Source of the DNA: SBAX01 sp964646605
Lineage (GTDB): Bacteria > Planctomycetota > Phycisphaerae > UBA1845
Assembly: GCA_964646605.1 (NCBI GenBank)
Contig: CAZYEX010000106.1
Coordinates: 1 to 64,000, forward strand
Length of the DNA stretch: 64,000 nucleotides
Direction: 5' to 3'
Both the position numbers and the translations under genes were made by a program. Shown here one piece after another: positions 8,714 to 16,570 of the stretch. How positions within the stretch are numbered: the stretch's first letter is position 1; the number at the start of each line of letters is the position of its first letter. A model generated the notes under the pieces. The model made no database searches, was not told the DNA's origin, and saw only the letters and a list, made by a program, of their open reading frames with translations.

Positions 8714-9439
8714 TTACTCCGCAGCCGCCAGCAACGGCGGACGCCGTCGCCGTCGGCGCTTCTTGGGCGACCCGGTTTTGGGCGGCGTGGGGGTCCGCGG
8801 AAGGGCGGATTCCGCGAGTTCGACGGCCTGTGAGGCCGACCGCGACATCAGGTCCGCATTGACCTCTTTCCACAGCCCGTCGGCGCGGTTGAAAACCCCG
8901 CCCGAGACCATGATGTTCATGGTCGGGTTGACCCCTATTTCGCGGATCAGATCCACCAACCGTCGAACGCCCGGTACACCCGCCGGCTGTGTGCCGAAAA
9001 TCAGGAGTAGCTGCGGTTGAAGCTGCCCTACCAGGTTCAGAACCTCGTCGTTGGGCACCCCTCCGCCGATGAAATAGACGTTCCAACCGCCTGATTCGAA
9101 GAGGTCGGCGCACATCTGGGCCCCCAGTTCCTCGGGTTCTCCCTCGGCGCAGCAGATCAGAACCCGCTTTCCGTTGGCAGGGGATCGGGGGAGGTGGGCT
9201 TGAAGCTGGTCGGCGATGGCCCGGTTGATCCGCGTGGCCATGTGCTCGACCGCAACGTTGATCCGGTCCCCCCGATACAGCTTGTCCACCCGCTCCATCG
9301 CGGGCCAAAGCAGGTCGTGGTAGAGGGTGATCGAGTTGGCATCTTTCGCCAGTGCGCCATGGACGAACTCGCGACAGGCCGTCCGATTCCCCGCTAGAAG
9401 GGGGGTCATGTACTCTTCGAGCGATGTAACCGAGGGCAT
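8714..9439 (-). CDS. Cobalamin-binding-fold protein lacking the lower-ligand histidine
   Basis: 241 residues from the ATG giving MPSVTSLEEYM. A helical cap (about residues 30-80: ITLYHDLLWPAMERVDKLY and INVAVEHMATRINRAI) is followed by a Rossmann-like B12 domain with VLICCAEGEPEELG, VYFIGGGVPNDEVL, LLLIFGT and IMVSGGVF. The layout matches the B12-binding pair of domains seen in MerR-type CarH regulators and methyltransferases. There is no N-terminal HTH. The DxHxxG loop reads GEPEELG (residues 100-106), so the histidine that ligates cobalt is absent. The C-terminal tail is basic (SPKKRRRRRRPP). It may bind B12 base-on, or not bind it at all. Role unknown. Confidence 0.75.
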   Translation of the reverse strand: MPSVTSLEEYMTPLLAGNRTACREFVHGALAKDANSITLYHDLLWPAMERVDKLYRGDRINVAVEHMATRINRAIADQLQAHLPRSPANGKRVLICCAEGEPEELGAQMCADLFESGGWNVYFIGGGVPNDEVLNLVGQLQPQLLLIFGTQPAGVPGVRRLVDLIREIGVNPTMNIMVSGGVFNRADGLWKEVNADLMSRSASQAVELAESALPRTPTPPKTGSPKKRRRRRRPPLLAAAE

Positions 9440-9686
9440 GGACGAAACGCTCCTTTGGCATCGACACGCAGCCAGGAGGCCGTACCAGCCCTGGGCCTCC
9501 TGCCCGTTCCCGGAGCGATCCGACACCGACACTAGGCCTGCCGGGGTCCCCGCCGACCAAATCAACAGATCCGACGCTAGTTGCTCATATTGACCATTGT
9601 GAGTCAACATGGGCGATATAGATAAGTCGCCAGCTAGTATCGACCCCTATGTTAAATTTTCTTTAGCGCCCACACTACCCAAATAC

Positions 9687-12149
9687 TCAGTGCCCGATCG
9701 GCCTTGGAATCCGGTCGGATGGGTAGCGCACCAAGGCGGCAGAAAAATCGGCAAAAGTTACCGCTCGGTCTCCGTTGATGTCTCGGCGGTCGTCGTCGGA
9801 TTGGAGGAGGCTGGGGATGGCTGCTTTGATGCGGGCGAGGTCAAGGGCGAGGACCCGCCCATCGCCGCTGACATCGCCGACCAGGACGGAGTGCTGGGAG
9901 GTGAAGTACTGGACGGTCGGCCAACCGGCGTTGGTCACGGCGTACCATCGTCCGTGCTGCAGGATGGGGGTTCGCTCCTCCACGCGGAGCACGCTGCCAT
10001 CCTCGACGGAGAACCGGAAGTTGGAAGAAAGGTCATCGCCGAAGTGTCCGCCGTCGAGCAATTCGGCGACCACGATGTTCACGCCGGGAACGGGTGCCGC
10101 GGGGAGGTCGCAGCGGAATCTGAGTCGAAGGACGTTGCGGCGGTTGCGAGGGAGCGTCTGGCCGCCGGTCGGTTCGCTTTGCAGGAGGTAATTGGGGGCG
10201 GCTTCACAGTCATCCGGGAAGGTATTCCCGTTGCAGTCGGTGGCCGGGTCCTCGGCGATCTCGCATTCGTCGGCTCGGCCGTTCTCGTTACAATCGAGCT
10301 CGCATTCGTCGGGGACGGTGTCGCCGTCGCAATCCGGGGCGTTTTCGCATAGGTCCGGGAGCCCGTTCTCATTGCAATCGGGCGTAAGCCGAAGGGCCAA
10401 TTCACAGAGGTCGCGGAGGCCGTTAGTATCGCAGTCGCCGGCGGGCTCGCACTCGTCGGGTACCCCGTTACCTTGGCAGTCGTCGCTTTGCCCGCAGCCG
10501 AAGAGACAACCACCCGCGGCGCAGTCCAAATCACAGGCGTCCTGGATGCCGTTGTGGTTGCAGTCGAACCCGGCATAGGACCATTGCCCGATCCACAGCC
10601 TCCAGGTGTCGGGTCGGCCATTGGGACCGGCGTACTGCTGAATGGTCCAGAGGGTCAGGTCGTCGACGGGATCGACGCAGGTAGCACTGTAATCTCCCCA
10701 TCGTCGGTTGGCGTCGGGGGTGGTGGCGTAGGGGGCCTCGCCGGACTTCATGGTTACGAGCGGCCCGGCGGCCCCGATGGGATCGCCGTCTTTCCGGCCG
10801 GTTACGTAGGCGCCGATGTAGGTTTCCGGCCCGGAACCGGAGAAACCGACCAGCACCTGATTTAGCGCGTTGACGGCGATGGAGGGGAAATAAAGGTCCA
10901 TACCGGCGCGGGCGATGGTCCCTTGCTGAACCGTTTGCGGAGGGCTGGCGAACGGGTTGAGCCGCATCCAACGAACTCCGACCCGTCCGTTGGCATTCTC
11001 GCGGAGGACGAGCCAGAGGGTCCGGTTTCGATAGACCGGGGCGCTGGTGAGGTACTGTCCGACGGAAATGCCCAGGGTCGGGTCGGTGCCCAAGGCCTCG
11101 GCCGCGCCGGGCGGAATGGAATCGACCGGCCCGGTGATCGTGCCTTGAGACCGCAGAATCGGGCTGCTCGGCGTACCGTCCACAAAATAGACGGTGATGG
11201 ACGCGGGGTTCGGAACGAGGCCGAGGACCAAGTCGGCTCCGCCCGCCGCGTAGCTATGGACGGGAACGGGAATTCCGAGTTCTGATCCGAAGTCCCATTG
11301 GCTGACAGCGCCGAGTTGGGGCGGGTTCGTCGCTAGCGGAGCCTTCTCGAAAGCCCAGAGAACCCGCGTACCCACCTTGTCGCACACGCAAACCCCGACG
11401 TAGATGCCCTTGGGTCCCACGCCGAGGATGGGAAAGTCGTGGAGTGCAAACGGGGCCCGCGTGTCGTGGATAAAAACTTGAAACCACTCCCCGAAGGGGT
11501 CCGCGGTGTGCGAGACAGCGAGCACGATTCCCCAGGGAGTCTGCGTGGAGACGGCGTTGGCAGCCACCGCGATCCATCGCCCGCTGTGGGCATCGAAGAG
11601 GACGCGGGGATCGAACTTCCCTCCACCGACGATCGAGAAAAAGGCCCGGAGAGTGACACGTGAGAGTCGCAAGCCGGTTCTCTTGTCATAGATGGCGACG
11701 GATCCGTTGGTGAATTCGAGGAAGTGCGCCGGTCCGACGGCCCCCATGGTGTCGGGGGGGTTGACAAGCCCGGTTTGCAGGTCCATTCCCGGAAAGCGCA
11801 GACCGTAGCGCGGAGACGTTCCCTGGATGCCGCCCAGGGACGTGACTTCATCCGATGGCACGGAAGGCTCGTCGTCGGAGCTTGGGTCGCTAGAAAGTTC
11901 GAGTTGCCGGGGCGCGGGAGACGGGACGGGGGCCTCGACCGGGAGGTCGTCATGTTCCTTGGCCGCGGCGCGCATGTCGTCCCAGGTGATGACCTGCGTG
12001 CGCACGACGACCGGCGGGGGCGCGACTGCGGGACTGGGCTCTTGGGCGACGGGTTCTTTCTGTGCGAAGGCGCCCAGCGCAACGCTTAGCGTACCCAGGC
12101 AGGCGGCGACGGAAATGGTTCGAGGCAAACGCGGATCCCCAAGGCACAT
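9687..12149 (-). CDS. Large secreted protein with DCNxNG repeats and a dockerin-like end
   Basis: About 820 residues. A signal peptide (RTISVAACLGTLSVALGAFAQ) follows MCLGDPRLP; a GTG start at 12212 is possible. The middle resembles beta-propeller-like planctomycete surface proteins (GMDLQTGLVNPPDTMGAVGP, FDPRVLFDAHSGRWIAVA). Towards the C-terminus there are about eight Asp/Asn/Cys-rich units of the form DCNENGLPDLCE and DCDGDTVPDECE, which resemble thrombospondin type-3 calcium repeats. A final VSGDGRVLALDLARIKAA / DINGDRAVTFADFSAAL pair is a dockerin-like doublet of EF-hand loops. Surface or extracellular location is likely. The ligand and function are unknown. Confidence 0.8.
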   Translation of the reverse strand: MCLGDPRLPRTISVAACLGTLSVALGAFAQKEPVAQEPSPAVAPPPVVVRTQVITWDDMRAAAKEHDDLPVEAPVPSPAPRQLELSSDPSSDDEPSVPSDEVTSLGGIQGTSPRYGLRFPGMDLQTGLVNPPDTMGAVGPAHFLEFTNGSVAIYDKRTGLRLSRVTLRAFFSIVGGGKFDPRVLFDAHSGRWIAVAANAVSTQTPWGIVLAVSHTADPFGEWFQVFIHDTRAPFALHDFPILGVGPKGIYVGVCVCDKVGTRVLWAFEKAPLATNPPQLGAVSQWDFGSELGIPVPVHSYAAGGADLVLGLVPNPASITVYFVDGTPSSPILRSQGTITGPVDSIPPGAAEALGTDPTLGISVGQYLTSAPVYRNRTLWLVLRENANGRVGVRWMRLNPFASPPQTVQQGTIARAGMDLYFPSIAVNALNQVLVGFSGSGPETYIGAYVTGRKDGDPIGAAGPLVTMKSGEAPYATTPDANRRWGDYSATCVDPVDDLTLWTIQQYAGPNGRPDTWRLWIGQWSYAGFDCNHNGIQDACDLDCAAGGCLFGCGQSDDCQGNGVPDECEPAGDCDTNGLRDLCELALRLTPDCNENGLPDLCENAPDCDGDTVPDECELDCNENGRADECEIAEDPATDCNGNTFPDDCEAAPNYLLQSEPTGGQTLPRNRRNVLRLRFRCDLPAAPVPGVNIVVAELLDGGHFGDDLSSNFRFSVEDGSVLRVEERTPILQHGRWYAVTNAGWPTVQYFTSQHSVLVGDVSGDGRVLALDLARIKAAIPSLLQSDDDRRDINGDRAVTFADFSAALVRYPSDRIPRPIGH

Positions 12150-12249
12150 CGCGGCGCGCGGAACTCCGCGCGGGATGGAAAGTCTCTTCCGGTCGGGGGG
12201 CGGGGTGAGCACGACCGTTTACGAACTCTAGCAAAAACGCAGACGTAAG

Positions 12250-13707
12250 TCAATCGCTTGCCGTGGTCGTCGTCGCTGCAGCAGCGGAGTTTGCAGTAAG
12301 GCGGCGGTTGAAATGGACCTTTGCGCCGCTCAACAAAAGGAGCGTCAAGACGACCAAGCCCCAGTCGGACATCGTGGGGATGGGAACGAACTCGGGGATG
12401 CACTCGATGTCGGCGCATTCCTGTCCGCGCGACCAAGCGCAGTTCGGGCAGTTGCAACTCGTTTCCAATACCGCGTCCTCGCAGTCGCCGATCCACTGGT
12501 CACAGCAGGCCCCGCAGAGCGGCTCGGGGACGCACCCCGAGGGCGTACACTGATCCGCGGTGCAGGGGTCGTCGTCGTCGCACAGCGCATGATCGGGGAG
12601 GTGGTCGCAGGAGTCCTTGCCTTCGTTGCACTGGTCTACGGTGCATTCGACGCCGTCGTCGCAGTTCGGTGGATCGGCGAAGCAACCTCCGCTTCCATCA
12701 CACGATTCGAGGCCGTTGCAAAACAGGCCGTCGTCCTCGCAGACGTGGACACGCAGGGAGCGAAGGGCCGGATACACGAGGTAGGGGTCGGGCTGCGGGT
12801 CGAGGATAACCGCATAGTCTCCGTCGTGCCGGAAGGTGAACGTCCCGCAGGCGTCTTCCGACACCACAAAGATCACCGTCCCACCGTATCGGGCGGTACC
12901 CAGATCGGGAACGCCGACTCGGTCCTCCGCAAAGGCGAAGAATCTGTAATCCACCAAGCGCAGGTTCGCGACGGCAGAGATGGTTGCAAACCCAGAGAGG
13001 ATGAAGTCGGGGCGATCCTTGGTAATGAAAGCGCTTGAGTCGGGGGAGTGATGAGGTCCGACACACTCGCCGGACTTGGGATAGCAAAAATGGTACTCAG
13101 GGGGACAATCCGCCGAAGTTTCGCATGGCGTGGGAAACAAAGGTGCGTCCCAGCCCGACGGCAAAACGGTTCCACTGCTGCCGCTCCCCGCGCCGTCGCG
13201 TAGGAGCAGACGGGTTTCGTACCCCCGTGCACTGGCGATTTCCTGACCCCAACCGGACAACTGGATCTCGGCCTCGATGACATCGCCCGGGCGGGCCCGG
13301 ACATCGACGGTCGGCGGAATTGGGTTTCCGTTCATGGCCACCGCCTTAAGAGTCACACAGGCGCGTCCTGGACCGCAATCCGTGTTGTCGCCGCCACAGG
13401 TGGTTGGTGGAGGGCCGCCGCGCGTCACCGAATAATCGTCGATATCCCAAATCGAACCGTAGTTGCTTGAATGAAAGTAGGCCTGTCGGAGGGTCCTTCC
13501 TCGGTGTGCTGCAATCGAAGAAATCAAGATCGTTTGTCCGCCGTAGCAATAGCGTACCACGTCCAAGACAGGATCCAGCTCGATGGTGGCGTTGCGGTAG
13601 GCGCCGTCCCGAACCCAGTTCCCGGCAAGAATGACCCCGTAACTGCCGAGGTTCGACATAGATCCTTCCAGACGAACCGAAGGACACGACGGCCGACAAG
13701 CTGTCAA
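12250..13707 (-). CDS. C-terminal part of a frameshifted IPTL-CTERM secreted protein
   Basis: This frame encodes about 470 residues. It begins with ordinary protein only after about position 13690, where it takes over from the frame of the upstream fragment (13346-14236). It carries several cysteine-rich units of the form CEDDGLFCNGLESC and CDDGVECTVDQC. It ends with IPTMSDWGLVVLTLLLLSG, a transmembrane helix and a basic cluster, the signature of IPTL-CTERM sorting signals recognised by exosortase-like systems. The upstream end lacks its own signal peptide or a good ribosome binding site, so it is best read as the second half of one gene broken by a one-base shift. Confidence 0.75.
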   Translation of the reverse strand: MTACRPSCPSVRLEGSMSNLGSYGVILAGNWVRDGAYRNATIELDPVLDVVRYCYGGQTILISSIAAHRGRTLRQAYFHSSNYGSIWDIDDYSVTRGGPPPTTCGGDNTDCGPGRACVTLKAVAMNGNPIPPTVDVRARPGDVIEAEIQLSGWGQEIASARGYETRLLLRDGAGSGSSGTVLPSGWDAPLFPTPCETSADCPPEYHFCYPKSGECVGPHHSPDSSAFITKDRPDFILSGFATISAVANLRLVDYRFFAFAEDRVGVPDLGTARYGGTVIFVVSEDACGTFTFRHDGDYAVILDPQPDPYLVYPALRSLRVHVCEDDGLFCNGLESCDGSGGCFADPPNCDDGVECTVDQCNEGKDSCDHLPDHALCDDDDPCTADQCTPSGCVPEPLCGACCDQWIGDCEDAVLETSCNCPNCAWSRGQECADIECIPEFVPIPTMSDWGLVVLTLLLLSGAKVHFNRRLTANSAAAATTTTASD

Positions 13708-14236
13708 CCGACTGGCCGCCGGCCGATGCCTGATAGTCGAGGTACCCGCCCGCGGGGTTGCCGCCCGCGATTTGGAAGGAAACGACAGTCCTTCCGGGAG
13801 GCGACGCCGGGACCAGCGGCGTGAGGACCGTTAGTTCCATACTTCCCACGGAGTCCGGTTGAAAGCGCAGATGCTGCGATCCGGAAAACGGATGGACTGT
13901 CTCGATGTGCGGCTGGTTGCAGTGCCGTGAGGTGTCATCCATGTACCACCCGGTCTCCGGGTTGGGGTCGGCCTCGCAGCAGTTTTGGTTGGCGACGTGG
14001 TCGCCGGGGATGCACACGTCGGTGATGGGGTAGGAGCAGGTCGCGGCGAATTCAGGGCCGCAGATGCTAAAGCCTGCATCCCAACCGTCTTCGGGCTCGA
14101 ACCCGGTGGACTCGACTTGCGCCTCGCTCCGCCCGCTACCGGCCATGCACGACAAGACAAGAATGGACTGCCACAGGCGAGGCACTCTGATCTTCGACCG
14201 ACGCGGGATCGTGGTGCGCAATGTACGGTAGAACAT
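13346..14236 (-). CDS. N-terminal part of the frameshifted IPTL-CTERM protein
   Basis: The start ATG at 14236 is preceded by a strong GAGAGGAGGG ribosome binding site. The product begins MFYRTLRTTIPRRSKIRV and continues through LWQSILVLSCMAGSGRSEAQ, a signal peptide with a lengthy basic n-region. After it comes a lectin/jelly-roll-like secreted region (GFEPEDGWDAGFSICG; IETVHPFSGSQHLRFQPDS). Normal protein stops near position 13690; beyond that the frame gives an arginine-rich out-of-frame product. The matching continuation (SNLGSYGVILAGNW) lies in the frame ending at 12250, a +1 shift. Either a sequencing error or a real mutation would explain it. Confidence 0.7.
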   Translation of the reverse strand: MFYRTLRTTIPRRSKIRVPRLWQSILVLSCMAGSGRSEAQVESTGFEPEDGWDAGFSICGPEFAATCSYPITDVCIPGDHVANQNCCEADPNPETGWYMDDTSRHCNQPHIETVHPFSGSQHLRFQPDSVGSMELTVLTPLVPASPPGRTVVSFQIAGGNPAGGYLDYQASAGGQSVDSLSAVVSFGSSGRIYVEPRQLRGHSCRELGSGRRLPQRHHRAGSCLGRGTLLLRRTNDLDFFDCSTPRKDPPTGLLSFKQLRFDLGYRRLFGDARRPSTNHLWRRQHGLRSRTRLCDS

Positions 14237-14418
14237 GGAACCGCCCTCCTCTCCATCGCCACCGCAGGTGGGCCGCCTATCGTAGGATGACCCACAACAC
14301 GATACGCCGCGTGGCGGAGCGGGCATCGTACCCAAAACCGAACCCAGAAGGAAGGACCCACCGGTTCGGCGCAGGGTCTTTCAATTCTCGCGAACTTTGG
14401 GCGAGAACCGCAGGAGGG

Positions 14419-14441
14419 CACTGGCGGGCGAGCCGCCAGTG
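14419..14441. repeat. REP-like palindrome
   Basis: CACTGGCGG (14419-14427) and CCGCCAGTG (14433-14441) form a perfect 9-base stem around the loop GCGAG. No T-run follows on either strand, so it reads as a dispersed palindrome rather than a terminator. Confidence 0.6.
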
Positions 14442-14461
14442 GCACGCGGACGGGGATGGGT

Positions 14462-14484
14462 CGTGTCGCTGCCGCTCCACGCTC
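14462..14484 (-). repeat. Dispersed 23-base G-rich repeat, copy 1
   Basis: Read on the minus strand this begins GAGCGTGGAGCGG and ends AGCGACACG. It matches 15714-15736 with one difference and 17053-17075 with two or three differences. A diverged relative lies at 18081-18107. The copies differ in orientation and sit in three gaps and one gene. Confidence 0.65.
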
Positions 14485-14587
14485 GGATCGGCGCCCGCGC
14501 TGCGCGGATTGGTAGGAAAGTTCTCAAAATGCGAGTAGGATGAAGGGCCGCGTCGAGGGCGGGCGGGGCTGAGGCGAAGGGTACGCG

Positions 14588-14594
14588 AAGGAGG
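14588..14594 (+). promoter_or_regulatory. Ribosome binding site fixing a TTG start
   Basis: AAGGAGG lies seven bases upstream of TTG 14602. No ATG or GTG nearby is as well placed, so the TTG is taken as the start of the acyl-activating enzyme. Confidence 0.7.
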
Positions 14595-14601
14595 TCTGGG
14601 G

Positions 14602-15672
14602 TTGGAAAAGGTCGTGGCCGAGCACAAGCGGCGGTTGGATGCGCACACGCGGGAGACCGTGGCGTGGCACTTCGATCCCGGGACGGGGTGTCCGTTCTGG
14701 TTGGAGTACGCCAAGAGGCTGGGGTGGGACCCGCAAAAAGAGATTCACTCGTACGACGATCTGGACAAGTTTCCGTTTTTCGAGGACGAGTGGTTACGCG
14801 GGGGGCCGGTGCGGAGGTGGGTGCCTAAGGCTTATGCCGATCGGCCGGTGTTCGTTTTCGAAACCGGGGGCAGCACGGGGGTTCCCAAGTCGCGGATCAA
14901 CATCGAGGACTTCCGCATCGACTACGAGATGTTCAGCGAGACGCTTTCCGAGGCGTCGTTTCCCAAGGGCGCGGACTGGTTGATGTTGGGGCCTTCGGGT
15001 CCGCGGCGGTTGCGGCTGGCGGTCGAGCATTTGTGTCAGCATCGCGGCGGGATCTGCTTTTGCGTCGATCTCGATCCGCGGTGGGTGGTCAAGCTGGTCA
15101 GCAAGGGGCGGATGGACGTGATGATCGAGTACCGCGATCACGTCGTCAGCCAGGGTCTGACGCTGCTCAAGGCCCATGAGAACATCCGCTGTTTGTTCAC
15201 CACGCCGAAGCTCTTGGAGGCGCTTTGCGAGAAGGTGTCGCTGGCACGGTTGGGCATCCAAGGGGTGTTCTGCGGCGGGACGCAGCTCACCGCACAGTTC
15301 CACCGATTCGCACGGGAAGAGCTTCTGGAAGGCAAGGTCGAGTTCGTGCCAACGTATGGCAATACGCTGATGGGTTTGGCGTGTCACAAGCCCTTCGACC
15401 CGGCCGACAACTATAGCATCACGTACCACCCGCCCTGCCCGCGGGCGATGATCGAAGTGGTGGTCCCGGACGAACCGCGTAAGCTCGTCGAGTACGGTCA
15501 GGTGGGCCGCGTGCGGTTGACGACGTTGACGAAAGAGTTCTTCATGCCGCGATTTCTGGAGCGCGACGAGGCCGTTCGCCGCCCGCCGTGCGAGAAATAC
15601 CCCTGGGACGGGGCGGGGGACGTGAGGCCGTTCTCGGGATTCGCGGTGCCGATTGTCGAAGGAGTCTATTGA
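14602..15672 (+). CDS. LuxE/PaaK-like AMP-forming acyl-activating enzyme
   Basis: 356 residues from a TTG start. The ATP-binding P-loop ETGGSTGVPKSRIN is at about residues 87-100, and WDGAGDVRPF near the C-terminus is the (x)GD motif that contacts ribose. The protein stops about there, so the small C-terminal domain that carries the catalytic lysine of phenylacetate-CoA ligases (about 430 residues) is missing. That length fits LuxE acyl-protein synthetases (about 370 residues), which activate a carboxylic acid with ATP and pass it to a LuxC-type reductase. A dehydrogenase with LuxC-like features lies two genes on. It probably activates a carboxylic acid as acyl-AMP; the acid is unknown. Confidence 0.75.
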   Translation: MEKVVAEHKRRLDAHTRETVAWHFDPGTGCPFWLEYAKRLGWDPQKEIHSYDDLDKFPFFEDEWLRGGPVRRWVPKAYADRPVFVFETGGSTGVPKSRINIEDFRIDYEMFSETLSEASFPKGADWLMLGPSGPRRLRLAVEHLCQHRGGICFCVDLDPRWVVKLVSKGRMDVMIEYRDHVVSQGLTLLKAHENIRCLFTTPKLLEALCEKVSLARLGIQGVFCGGTQLTAQFHRFAREELLEGKVEFVPTYGNTLMGLACHKPFDPADNYSITYHPPCPRAMIEVVVPDEPRKLVEYGQVGRVRLTTLTKEFFMPRFLERDEAVRRPPCEKYPWDGAGDVRPFSGFAVPIVEGVY

Positions 15673-15673
15673 C

Positions 15674-15807
15674 GAATGTCGAATGGCGAATGTCGAATGC
15701 GGAAACAAGATCAGAGCGTGGAGCGGAAGCGACACGGTTTTCTGAGCCGCGACCGTGAGGGAGCGGGTTCCAGTGAATGCGGAATGGTGAATGCGGAATG
15801 CGGAAAG
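15674..15807 (+). repeat. Composite dispersed repeat (A-type units flanking a B unit)
   Basis: Immediately after the stop of the acyl-activating gene come about three degenerate copies of GAATGTCGAATGGC-like units. These are followed by the 23-base G-rich unit (15714-15736, beginning GAGCGTGGAGCGG), a CCGCGACCGTGAGGGAGCGG segment, and then about four GAATGCGGAAT-like units up to 15807. The same arrangement, tandem AT-richer units next to the G-rich unit, recurs at 17000-17075 and 18081-18170. Confidence 0.7.
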
Positions 15808-15893
15808 CTGGACCGAACGACTCGCCAGACCTCGTACGAATGCTGTACGATACGCCATAGCGAATGGGAACGAAAAGACTGGGCGTTGAGACC

Positions 15894-16535
15894 ATGTTCG
15901 ATTATCACCAAGCAGCGCTGGACACCTTTCAAGAAAGGCTTCTTGAGTCGGAGAGATTCCACATGGGCGAGGGGAGAGTCCACGAAACGCTGAATGTCCT
16001 TGCCGGCGACCTGGACCGCGAGCACATTGACTATGCGGTCATGGGCGCTATGGCATTGAACGCTCATGGATACAACCGCGAAACGACGGATGTCGACGTG
16101 CTGGTCCGTCCGGACGGCCTCGCTGCATTCAAGGAGCGACTCGTCGGACGCGGCTACACGGAGAAATTCCAAGGCGCTAGAAAGTCGTTTAAGAACACGC
16201 AGACCGGGGTCACCGTGGAATTCCTCACAACCGGCGAGTACCCCGGCGATGGGAAACCCAAACCCGTGGCTTTTCCGGATCCTGCCACCGCGCACATCGA
16301 AGTCCGGGGGGTGAAAGTGATCACGTTGCCGAAACTGATCGAACTCAAGCTCGCGTCGGGAATGACCCAGCCCTCGCGGATGCGGGACCTCGCCGACGTC
16401 CAGGATCTCATCCGAACGTTGAGCTTGCCGGTAACGTTCGCCGAGCAACTTTCCCCATACGTCCGCGAACCGTTCCTTACGCTCCACCGACAGGTTCAGC
16501 AACCCGATCCACATGTCGAGAAACCGAACCCATAA
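15894..16535 (+). CDS. Nucleotidyltransferase-fold protein
   Basis: 213 residues from ATG 15894 (MFDYHQAAL); an in-frame ATG 30 bases upstream is possible but lies in repeat-derived sequence. AVMGAMALNAHGYNRETTDVDVLV contains the G-x-hydrophobic region and DVD metal-binding pair of minimal nucleotidyltransferases, as in AbiEii/MNT-type proteins. LIELKLASGM and RDLADVQDLIR match the C-terminal half of that group, which usually carries RxKDxxDV. It sits between the acyl-activating enzyme and the dehydrogenase and may be an unrelated insertion, since repeats flank it. No antitoxin partner is visible. Confidence 0.7.
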   Translation: MFDYHQAALDTFQERLLESERFHMGEGRVHETLNVLAGDLDREHIDYAVMGAMALNAHGYNRETTDVDVLVRPDGLAAFKERLVGRGYTEKFQGARKSFKNTQTGVTVEFLTTGEYPGDGKPKPVAFPDPATAHIEVRGVKVITLPKLIELKLASGMTQPSRMRDLADVQDLIRTLSLPVTFAEQLSPYVREPFLTLHRQVQQPDPHVEKPNP

Positions 16536-16570
16536 AGATCTCGAGCGCGCGGTTCGCTTTGGAGATGACG

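Larger units (their letters stand above)
14237..14601. other. Divergent intergenic region with two repeats
   Basis: This 365-base gap separates the minus-strand secreted-protein gene from the plus-strand acyl-activating gene. It holds a perfect hairpin (14419-14441) and a minus-oriented copy of a dispersed 23-base G-rich repeat (14462-14484). No confident sigma70-type promoter was identified. Confidence 0.5.
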
